Part shown: piece after piece, positions 6,979 to 11,815 of the stretch
Layout of the letters: each line of letters begins with the position of its first letter
How positions within the stretch are numbered: the first letter of the stretch is position 1
Source: JAZDKP01 sp043802925
Lineage (GTDB): Bacteria; Fibrobacterota; OXYB2-FULL-49-7; JAEUSG01
NCBI GenBank assembly: GCA_043802925.1
Contig: JAZDKP010000114.1
Coordinates: 1 to 11,815, forward strand
Reading direction: 5' to 3'
Length of the DNA stretch: 11,815 nucleotides
Notes under the pieces: model-generated
Databases searched by the model: none
The model's input: the letters and a program-made list of their open reading frames with translations, nothing else
Told to the model about the DNA's origin: nothing
Program-made: the position numbers and the translations under genes

Positions 6979-7022
6979 AAATGGGGAATTCCCTTTGATT
7001 AAATAGAAAGAGTGAAGGTTGA

Positions 7023-7048
7023 ATTCATTCGAATCGTTCGAATAGAAT
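7023..7048 (-). promoter_or_regulatory. Dyad in the rho leader
   Basis: ATTCGAA and TTCGAAT (7027-7033 and 7037-7043) form a perfect 7-base inverted repeat around TCG. It is extended by ATTC (7023-7026) and GAAT (7045-7048) with one unpaired base. The same stretch also reads as two near-identical 9-base direct repeats (TTCGAATCG at 7028-7036, TTCGAATAG at 7037-7045). It lies 45-70 bases before the rho start, inside the predicted leader, so it could be an RNA hairpin or a protein operator. No T-run follows on the rho strand, so it is not a standard terminator. Confidence 0.4.
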
Positions 7049-7067
7049 GAAGAATAGAAGGTTTTTT

Positions 7068-7096
7068 ATGATACTTTATTTTAACTGCTGTGAAAA
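7068..7096 (-). promoter_or_regulatory. Candidate secondary rho promoter
   Basis: On the minus strand TTTTCA (7091-7096) and TATCAT (7068-7073) are spaced by 17 bases, a 4/6 and 5/6 match to the sigma-70 consensus. A further TATAAT lies at 7130-7135 with only a weak -35 (TTACCG, 7154-7159, 18-base spacing). AT-rich DNA yields such matches easily, so these are alternatives to the stronger promoter at 7195-7224. Confidence 0.25.
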
Positions 7097-7194
7097 CTGC
7101 GCCCTAACCCGGGCCATTCTCTACGGACAATTATATATGAATTGAATTTAATCCGGTAACGTTTGAAAGCGGGAATTATCTAATCTACGCGTTA

Positions 7195-7224
7195 AATATA
7201 GTGCAACCCAATAATTATTGTCAA
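7195..7224 (-). promoter_or_regulatory. Predicted main rho promoter
   Basis: A perfect -35 TTGACA (7219-7224) and a -10 TATATT (7195-7200), read on the minus strand, are spaced by 18 bases. The expected transcript start is near 7188, giving rho an untranslated leader of about 210 nt. The promoter begins right at the stop codon of the small gene 7228-7530. It would drive rho, proC, hisH, the TlpA-like gene and the MCE gene. Confidence 0.65.
7209..7220. promoter_or_regulatory. Operator-like perfect palindrome in the rho promoter
   Basis: CAATAATTATTG is a perfect 12-base palindrome that occupies most of the -35/-10 spacer and touches the -35 hexamer of the predicted rho promoter. A dimeric repressor bound there would block RNA polymerase. 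AT-only palindromes of this kind can also occur by chance in AT-rich spacers, so the role is inferred from position. Confidence 0.3.
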
Positions 7225-7227
7225 GGT

Positions 7228-7530
7228 TTATTTCCTGCCTTTGGCGGGCTTGGACGGCCCTTTCTTCGGTGCTTCGGCGGATTTGGCCGCTGCTGCGAGT
7301 TTGGCTGCGGGTGAAGGCAAGGGCGGCATTGCGGGTTTGTCTTCCTTTTTTGCCGTTTCCTTTTCCGCTTCCGCTGCCGGCGAAGTTCCGAAGACGTCGA
7401 TGAGCTCGCCTTCGAGCACCTCGGCCGTGAGTTCGAGCTTGCGCTCGAGTTTAATGAACTGCACCGCGATCTGGAACAGGAAGAGCGCCAGGCAGAACAG
7501 GAACAGGATGAGGAAGGTGTTGATTAGCAT
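7228..7530 (-). CDS. Small membrane-anchored protein with Lys/Ala/Pro-rich tail
   Basis: I do not recognise this 100-residue protein. A strongly hydrophobic segment (about 3-23, Leu/Phe-rich, no cleavage site) is followed by a charged amphipathic stretch (about 24-46, KLERKLELTAEVLEGEL) that may form a coiled coil. The low-complexity tail (50-100) is rich in Ala, Lys and Pro and ends in clustered lysines. The basic tail resembles histone-H1-like or other nucleic-acid-binding tails, but composition alone proves little. ATG 7530 gives a sensible membrane start but lacks a clear Shine-Dalgarno. A good promoter ends 14 bases before it (7545-7574), implying a very short leader. It lies upstream of rho on the same strand, 249 bases away, with no obvious terminator between, so readthrough into rho is possible. 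Confidence 0.6.
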   Translation of the reverse strand: MLINTFLILFLFCLALFLFQIAVQFIKLERKLELTAEVLEGELIDVFGTSPAAEAEKETAKKEDKPAMPPLPSPAAKLAAAAKSAEAPKKGPSKPAKGRK

Positions 7531-7544
7531 GAGATCTGGAAGTC

Positions 7545-7574
7545 ATTATAATTTAAAAAAAAAATTAGAGTCAA
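7545..7574 (-). promoter_or_regulatory. Promoter of the small membrane protein, with T10 in the spacer
   Basis: On the minus strand TTGACT (7569-7574) and a perfect TATAAT (7545-7550) are spaced by 18 bases. Ten consecutive T (plus-strand A run 7555-7564) lie inside the spacer. The expected start is near 7538, leaving about 8 untranslated bases before ATG 7530. Slippage in the homopolymer would change the spacer length and so the promoter strength. Confidence 0.55.
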
Positions 7575-7590
7575 GGAATAACGCATGGAG

Positions 7591-7619
7591 GGTGAGTTGC
7601 ATTTCATCATTCATATTAT
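7591..7619 (+). promoter_or_regulatory. Weak promoter candidate for the thioredoxin-like gene
   Basis: A -10-like TATTAT (7614-7619) lies 14 bases before ATG 7634. The -35 position, 17 bases upstream, holds GGTGAG (7591-7596), which does not fit the sigma-70 consensus. The same GGGTGAGTT string (7590-7598) also occurs 17 bases before the -10-like TATATT in front of ddl (147-155). No Shine-Dalgarno is visible before the ATG. Confidence 0.25.
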
Positions 7620-7633
7620 CTATTTCTTAATCT

Positions 7634-8125
7634 ATGAAAACACTTCTCCCTGTCCTTTTCCTCGTCGTAGCCCTTGTTTCTGCTGAAAACGTCAAGTGGA
7701 ACGGCTTCGTGGATGGTATCGCAAGAGTGAAAAAGCAGTCCAAGCCGGCGGTCATTGACTTTTATACGGAATGGTGCGGTTGGTGTAAGAAAATGGACGC
7801 CACCACGTATTCAGACACGAAAGTGGCGGGACTTCTCGCAAAGAAATTCGTCTGCATCAAGCTGAACCCTGAGACTTCCAAGGAGACAATCTCCTACGAC
7901 GGCAAGACGTTCACACCCATGGAGTTCTCGCAGGCCGTGGGAGTGCAGGGTTTTCCGGCCACGGCCTTTATGGACAAGAAGGGCAAACTTATCACCCTGC
8001 TCCCCGGCTTTGTCCCGGCCGAGACCTTCTACCAGATTCTCACATACATCAACGACGAATGCTACACCAGGGGTGTCTCGTTCGACGATTACCAGAAACA
8101 GGCGGACGGCTGCGTAAAAAAGTGA
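7634..8125 (+). CDS. Exported thioredoxin-fold protein
   Basis: A small periplasmic thiol-disulfide protein of 163 residues, akin to the thioredoxin-like group that also includes SoxW and DsbD C-terminal domains. A signal peptide (MKT, then hydrophobic to about residue 17, cut near VSA) precedes the fold. The active site is WCGWCK (Cys48, Cys51) within IDFYTEWCGWCKKM, and the cis-proline is in GVQGFPATAF (Pro108). Extra cysteines at 74, 143 and 160 may add a second disulfide. The classic thioredoxin WCGPC proline is replaced by Trp, as in many DsbD-type and thioredoxin_7-like domains. ATG 7634 fits the signal peptide but has no ribosome binding site. It ends 4 bases from the stop of the convergent pcnB. 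It is the second exported thioredoxin-fold protein in the window and the two are not close copies. Confidence 0.85.
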   Translation: MKTLLPVLFLVVALVSAENVKWNGFVDGIARVKKQSKPAVIDFYTEWCGWCKKMDATTYSDTKVAGLLAKKFVCIKLNPETSKETISYDGKTFTPMEFSQAVGVQGFPATAFMDKKGKLITLLPGFVPAETFYQILTYINDECYTRGVSFDDYQKQADGCVKK

Positions 8126-8129
8126 TTAT

Positions 8130-9455
8130 TCAGGAAAAATGCGTGGGAGCTTCGGGTGCGTCATCCGGCGTATTTGATTCGGCCGGTTTGGGTGGCCTCG
8201 GTAGGGGCTGCGGCCGCGGGGGCGGCGGAGGAGGCGCGGGCCGCTCCGCGAGCTCCTTCCAGTAACGGTAGCTTTCGTCCGTTCCCTTTTCAACCATTTC
8301 CAGCACGCGATGGAGCCGGAGCGCTTCCGGGAAATCGTAGTAACGGATGAATTTTCTGACCAGCGGCCGCTTTTTACCCGTGACATTCCGGAGGTAGATA
8401 AAGCGTGGCTGAAGAAGAAGGATGCCCCGCATCCGCATTTTTTCCGCGCGGCTGATGGGAAAGGCGCGCTGGAATTCCTCGAACGCGTGGTGCAGGGCCT
8501 GCTGGGGGTCCTGATGTGAAGCCAGGGTTTTCTTGACTATGGGCCATACTATGAGCGCGTAGCCGAATGTCACGTCCTCGCGCTCCGCGCGGATTGCACG
8601 GTCGCTTGCCTCGAACAGGCGCCGGTAGAGGTCGGGGTGGGCGGAGTAAAGTTTGTGGAGGTAGGGCTGGTAGTGCCGCAACAGGTCAAACCGCTCGGCC
8701 TCTTTGACAAAGAGTGCCAGCGTGCCGCTCTTGATGATTTTCAGAAACTCCTCGAACAGCCGGCGCGGGCTGCACTCCACAATCTTTTCCCGGAGCCGGC
8801 GGATGCTTTTGGCCAGCCCGGGTTCGAGCGAAAGCCCGAGCATCGTCGAGAACTTGAGGGCGCGCAACATTCGCACCGGATCCTCGGCCAGCCGTTCGCG
8901 CGGGTCCCCGATGCAGCGGATCACTTTCTTTTTCAGGTCCGCATAGCCGCCTGTGTAGTCGATGATTTCACCCGTGGCCACGTCGTAGAAAAGGGCGTTC
9001 ATGGTAAAGTCGCGGCGGAATGCGTCCTCGGACTCGGTGCCGAAGACGTTGTCCTGCTCCACCACGCCGGCCCCGGTCTGGCCGTGGTGCCGCCGGAAGG
9101 TGGCGGTTTCGATGACTTTATCGCGCGAAAAGCGGATGTGTGCGAGCCGGAAACGGCGGCCGATGATGAGCGCGTTGCGGAACAGGCGGCGGATTTCGTT
9201 GGGGGAGGCGGCCGTGGCCACATCGAAGTCCTTGGGCGTAAGGCCGAGGACCAGATCGCGGACCGCGCCGCCCACGATGTAGGCCGCATGGCCGTTTTGC
9301 GCCAGGCGGTGGAGCACCTTGCGCGCGTCCGGGTCGATTTGCGAGGGCAGGATTGCGGCGTCCCGCAGGCGGCGGGGCTGCTTTATCCGTTTTGTAAAGT
9401 TTTTAAGCCAGTTTAACAAGTAAAATAATATAGAATATGGAGGCCGGAATGTCAC
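8130..9455 (-). CDS. pcnB: Poly(A) polymerase I-type nucleotidyltransferase
   Basis: A class II nucleotidyltransferase that adds A-tails to RNA 3' ends, marking them for decay. The related CCA-adding enzymes share the fold, but LFRNALIIGRRFRLAHI (91-107) is the signature typical of bacterial PcnB. Other motifs are YIVGGAVRD (59-67), the metal-binding DFD (Asp76, Asp78) in PKDFDVAT, RRDFTMNALFYD (147-158) and GDPRERLAEDPVRMLRALKF (183-202). A proline-rich tail (about 408-427) ends the 441 residues. The GTG start at 9455 overlaps the fecR stop as GTGA. The first 30 codons are AT-rich and encode a hydrophobic-amphipathic stretch (YSILFYLLNWL, 7-17) followed by basic residues, perhaps for membrane association. 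TTG at 9419 is an alternative start, lying 7 bases after a -10-like element. It is third in the sigma-fecR unit. Confidence 0.88.
   Translation of the reverse strand: MTFRPPYSILFYLLNWLKNFTKRIKQPRRLRDAAILPSQIDPDARKVLHRLAQNGHAAYIVGGAVRDLVLGLTPKDFDVATAASPNEIRRLFRNALIIGRRFRLAHIRFSRDKVIETATFRRHHGQTGAGVVEQDNVFGTESEDAFRRDFTMNALFYDVATGEIIDYTGGYADLKKKVIRCIGDPRERLAEDPVRMLRALKFSTMLGLSLEPGLAKSIRRLREKIVECSPRRLFEEFLKIIKSGTLALFVKEAERFDLLRHYQPYLHKLYSAHPDLYRRLFEASDRAIRAEREDVTFGYALIVWPIVKKTLASHQDPQQALHHAFEEFQRAFPISRAEKMRMRGILLLQPRFIYLRNVTGKKRPLVRKFIRYYDFPEALRLHRVLEMVEKGTDESYRYWKELAERPAPPPPPPRPQPLPRPPKPAESNTPDDAPEAPTHFS
9427..9455 (-). promoter_or_regulatory. Promoter-like sequence inside the start of pcnB
   Basis: On the minus strand GTGACA (9450-9455), which contains the GTG start codon itself, and TATATT (9427-9432) are spaced by 17 bases, each a 5/6 match to consensus. 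The transcript would begin near 9420, next to a TTG codon in the pcnB frame (9419), giving a leaderless, slightly shorter PcnB independent of the sigma factor operon. It lies in a locally AT-rich patch unlike the surrounding GC-rich coding DNA. Confidence 0.4.
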
Positions 9456-11347
9456 CCCTTTTTTGGGGGGGCGCTGTCAACGAGCTGCAGCAGGCGTTCG
9501 GCGGCCGCGTCTTTCCAACGGCCCTGGGGGTATCGGGCGAGATAAAGGGAATAGGTGTCGCGTGATTTGGCCGAAAGCCCCATCTTGTCGTAGCAGTCGG
9601 CCTTCCAGAAAAGCGCGTCTTCGAGATAAACACTGCCTGGATACTCCCGTTCAAGACGGTTGTACCACTGGCAGGCTTCGGCGCAGTCCGAAAGCGCATG
9701 GCTGTGGAGGTAAGCGAGGTTGTAAACCGCCTTGTCAATGGAGGGGCTGTCGGGAAAGCGGCGGATGAGCTCGCGGTAGGTGCGGGCCGCGTCCGCGGTG
9801 TTGCTCAGAAGGTACTGCACCTCCGCGAGTTCGAGGTAGGCCTCCTGGATCCAGATGCCGTTCTTGAATTCCGCGATGTAGGCAAGGAGGTCGGTGCGCG
9901 CCTCTTTGTAACGGCCGAGGTAGGTGGCCTTGATGCCTGCGATTTCCCAGAGAAGGTTGTCGCGTTTGACCGGGTTGCCGACCACGGCGTACAACGCCTC
10001 GAGCGCGGCCGCGTAGGCGCGGTAGTCGCCCTTGCCGCGGTGGCAGCGGGCGATGTCCTCGAGTACGCGCACCCGGGTCTCGGGCGGGAGGGCCGGCGCG
10101 GAAGCGAGGCCGTTCAACAGCGAGAGCGCCTTTCCGAACGCATTGCTTTGCATTTCCTCTTCCGCGGCCGCGAGCCGGAGCGAATCGAAGGAGACGGGAG
10201 CGTCTTTACGGCCGGACACGGAAACGCGGGGAGCGGGCGCGGAGATGTCGGTTTCCTTTTCAATCAGTCCTTTCAGAAATGCGAGGTATTTGATTTTTTC
10301 GAGGGAAGCACGCATGACTTGCGGGCGTTCGGGCGAGACGTTTAAGGTGCGGCGCGACTCGGCGAAGCCTTCGTGCGAAAGCGTGAGTGTGTGTTTGCCG
10401 GAGACGCATTCGAGTGAGAGCGGGGTGCGGCCCGCGGGCATGCCGTCGAGCAGGACCTCGGCGCCTGGAGGATCGGAAAGGACCGACAGCAGGCCCGAGG
10501 GGCCCGTGGACGGCAGCGCGGAAATAAGCTCGTCGAAATCGTGCTGAAAGGCCGTGGGGTCCGTGACGGGCGAGGTCAGCGAGAGCCGCTCACCCGAGAG
10601 GACCGCGCTTTCGCCGGAACGAACCAGGGTTGCGCTACGGCCGGAGCGTTCGCGAAAACTGACCGCGCCTTCGAGTACCGAGAGCGTGGTATGGGCCGTG
10701 CCGTTGCCGACGGCCTGGATTTTAAAACGTGTGCCCACCACTTCGCAGCGCGCATTGCGTGTGGTCACTGCAAAACTCCGGTCCGGGGCGCGTTTGGCCA
10801 CGGAGAGCAGGACCGCGCCCTCTTCGAGGTGAAGGAGCACGTTTCCGGCGTCGAGGCGGGACACGGAAAAGCGGCTGCCGGCCGTGAGTTCGAGGAGGGT
10901 CCCGTTGTCGAGCAGGGCGCGGAGCCGGCCGGTCTGGGGCACGCGGAAGGCGTGGCCTGCGGAAAAGGGTTCGAGGGCGCGTACCCGGTGCCAGGATCCG
11001 GGCACGCCGGACGCGCTGAGGTTTGCGCTTTCGACCGCACCCTCGACTAGGAGAAGGCGCGCATCGGTCGAGGCCAGGGACGGGGCCGCAGTGCGGCGGC
11101 CGAGCGTAAAGAGGACCGCGACGATGAGCAGGAACATGAGCGCGGCGGCCCCCACCGGACGGAATGAGAAGAGCGGGCGATGCGGTTTGGCGAGCCGGGG
11201 GTGTTCGAGCGTGAGGTCCGCGAGGACTTTGTTTTCAAGATACAGCCATTCGGAGGCCGTTTTTTCAGGCGGTGTCACCCGTTTGAGAAGCCTTGCGACT
11301 TTACGCTGGGCGGGATCGTTTATGGGCAGTTGTTTATTGAAGAACAT
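9452..11347 (-). CDS. FecR-domain transmembrane protein with PEGA and TPR repeats
   Basis: Probably the membrane partner of the ECF sigma factor encoded just upstream. Of 631 residues, 1-60 are cytoplasmic, charged and helical, with no zinc-binding anti-sigma motif. One membrane segment (about 65-83) follows. A periplasmic FecR domain (about 97-250) includes LLDNGTLLELTAGSRF (145-160), LEEGAVLLSV (174-183) and EVVGTRFKI (202-210). A PEGA domain (285-350) contains SDPPGAEVLLDGMPAGRTPL (291-310). From about 390 to the end come TPR-like helical repeats resembling YbgF/BamD outer-membrane-assembly partners (YLELAEVQYLL, RRFPDSPSIDKAVYNLAYLH). Such a protein could sense envelope or polysaccharide state and restrain or activate the sigma factor. 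ATG 11347 overlaps the sigma stop as TGATG, and the stop overlaps the pcnB start as GTGA. The last codons hold the heptamer A AAA AAG. Confidence 0.9.
   Translation of the reverse strand: MFFNKQLPINDPAQRKVARLLKRVTPPEKTASEWLYLENKVLADLTLEHPRLAKPHRPLFSFRPVGAAALMFLLIVAVLFTLGRRTAAPSLASTDARLLLVEGAVESANLSASGVPGSWHRVRALEPFSAGHAFRVPQTGRLRALLDNGTLLELTAGSRFSVSRLDAGNVLLHLEEGAVLLSVAKRAPDRSFAVTTRNARCEVVGTRFKIQAVGNGTAHTTLSVLEGAVSFRERSGRSATLVRSGESAVLSGERLSLTSPVTDPTAFQHDFDELISALPSTGPSGLLSVLSDPPGAEVLLDGMPAGRTPLSLECVSGKHTLTLSHEGFAESRRTLNVSPERPQVMRASLEKIKYLAFLKGLIEKETDISAPAPRVSVSGRKDAPVSFDSLRLAAAEEEMQSNAFGKALSLLNGLASAPALPPETRVRVLEDIARCHRGKGDYRAYAAALEALYAVVGNPVKRDNLLWEIAGIKATYLGRYKEARTDLLAYIAEFKNGIWIQEAYLELAEVQYLLSNTADAARTYRELIRRFPDSPSIDKAVYNLAYLHSHALSDCAEACQWYNRLEREYPGSVYLEDALFWKADCYDKMGLSAKSRDTYSLYLARYPQGRWKDAAAERLLQLVDSAPPKKG
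9458..9464 (-). promoter_or_regulatory. Slippery heptamer A AAA AAG at the end of fecR
   Basis: Read on the minus strand in the fecR frame, the last codons are CCA AAA AAG GGG TGA. This places A AAA AAG in the correct phase for -1 slippage, as at the E. coli dnaX site. A -1 slip gives GGG GTG ACA, which is the pcnB frame entering at its GTG start codon. A run of seven C lies just upstream, and CCCC/GGGG can pair around the A6. The match is exact; whether slippage happens is unknown. Confidence 0.4.
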
Positions 11348-11815
11348 CAGGAACCGGACCTCATGTATTTTTCGAGCATTTTTTTCATTTCGTTGCGCCC
11401 GTGGAACAGCCTCGATTTGACCGTTCCCACCGGCTTTTTCATTATTTTTGCAAGATCCTCGAGTGTTTTATCTTCCATGTCGTGCAGTACGATGACCATC
11501 CGCTTTTTGTCGTCCAGCCGGTCGAGGGCCTCGTACACCTTGCTTTCGAGTTCGCGCTGCTCCATCACGTTCTGCGGGTTTTCCTTTGTGGAAAACGGCG
11601 TATTGCCTTCAGTCAGGGTCGTTTCGGAAACCGTAAAGAGCTGGCGTTTCTTCAGTTTTTTCCGGAGCCGGCTTACGCAGACATTGATGCCGATGCGGTA
11701 GGCCCAGGTATCGAACGACGACTTGTTCTGGAACGAGGCGAGTCCGCGAAAGAGCTGTATGAAGATTTCGTGGACCACTTCGTCGATGTCGAAGCCGGGA
11801 CCCAGGCTTTTGTAA
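11347..11815 (-). CDS. ECF-type RNA polymerase sigma factor (N-terminus beyond window)
   Basis: The gene runs off the right edge: its frame stays open to the last base, giving 155 visible residues before the TGA. The GTG at 11778 is therefore not the true start, since sigma region 2 continues in frame upstream of it (SLGPGFDIDEVVHEIFIQLF). Region 2 covers roughly the first 55 visible residues and includes FDTWAYRIGINVCVSRLRKK. An acidic, poorly conserved linker follows. Region 4 (about ALDRLDDKKRMVIVLHDMED to VGTVKSRLFHGRNEM) has the helix-turn-helix that reads the -35 element. Such short sigma factors redirect RNA polymerase in response to envelope or extracytoplasmic signals. The stop shares one base with the start of the FecR-type gene, which fits a sigma factor and its membrane regulator made together. 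Confidence 0.93.
   Translation of the reverse strand, partial: YKSLGPGFDIDEVVHEIFIQLFRGLASFQNKSSFDTWAYRIGINVCVSRLRKKLKKRQLFTVSETTLTEGNTPFSTKENPQNVMEQRELESKVYEALDRLDDKKRMVIVLHDMEDKTLEDLAKIMKKPVGTVKSRLFHGRNEMKKMLEKYMRSGS

Noticed and set aside
11347..11778. Sigma factor starting at GTG 11778
   Set aside because: Conserved region 2 sequence continues in frame to the window edge, so the true start is outside.

Overview
The window reads as chromosomal DNA from a Gram-negative bacterium with GC-rich genes and AT-rich promoter gaps. Pointers to a diderm envelope are an MCE/MlaD-type protein, two exported thioredoxin-fold proteins, and a FecR-type transmembrane protein with its ECF sigma factor. No gene fixes the phylum. 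The FecR-PEGA-TPR architecture and the long N-terminal tail on Rho would fit a deeply branching group such as Fibrobacterota or a relative, but that is a guess. No mobile element, CRISPR array, tRNA or rRNA is visible.

Layout: (1) Positions 1-183 form a leader with possible alternative hairpins and a 24-codon ORF that has a Shine-Dalgarno. Then comes the plus-strand pair ddl-alr (184-2344), which makes and joins D-alanine for peptidoglycan. (2) On the minus strand, from 6978 down to 2369, runs a tight cluster rho > proC > hisH > exported TlpA-like thioredoxin > MCE protein, with 4-base ATGA overlaps or gaps of at most 18 bases. Its likely promoter lies at 7195-7224, giving rho a leader of about 210 nt. 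(3) Upstream of rho on the same strand is a small membrane-anchored protein with a Lys/Ala/Pro-rich tail (7530-7228). (4) A short divergent gap separates it from a plus-strand exported thioredoxin-like gene (7634-8125). (5) From the right edge, on the minus strand, run an ECF sigma factor (cut by the window end), a FecR-PEGA-TPR protein and pcnB-type poly(A) polymerase, all overlapping by 1-4 bases.

The genes join cell-wall precursor synthesis, transcription termination (Rho), RNA 3'-end processing (PcnB), amino-acid synthesis (ProC, HisH) and envelope functions. Convergent gene pairs end only 24 and 4 bases apart with no visible intrinsic terminator, which would suit a genome relying on Rho.

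The most interesting observation is at the fecR/pcnB junction. An in-frame A AAA AAG heptamer, the classic -1 frameshift site, sits one codon before the fecR stop. A -1 slip there enters exactly the pcnB frame, so a FecR-PcnB fusion is possible. A good promoter-like sequence is embedded at the same place. Other points of note are the ddl leader, the palindromes and dyad in front of rho, a T10 tract inside a promoter spacer, and an HTH-like tail on an exported thioredoxin.
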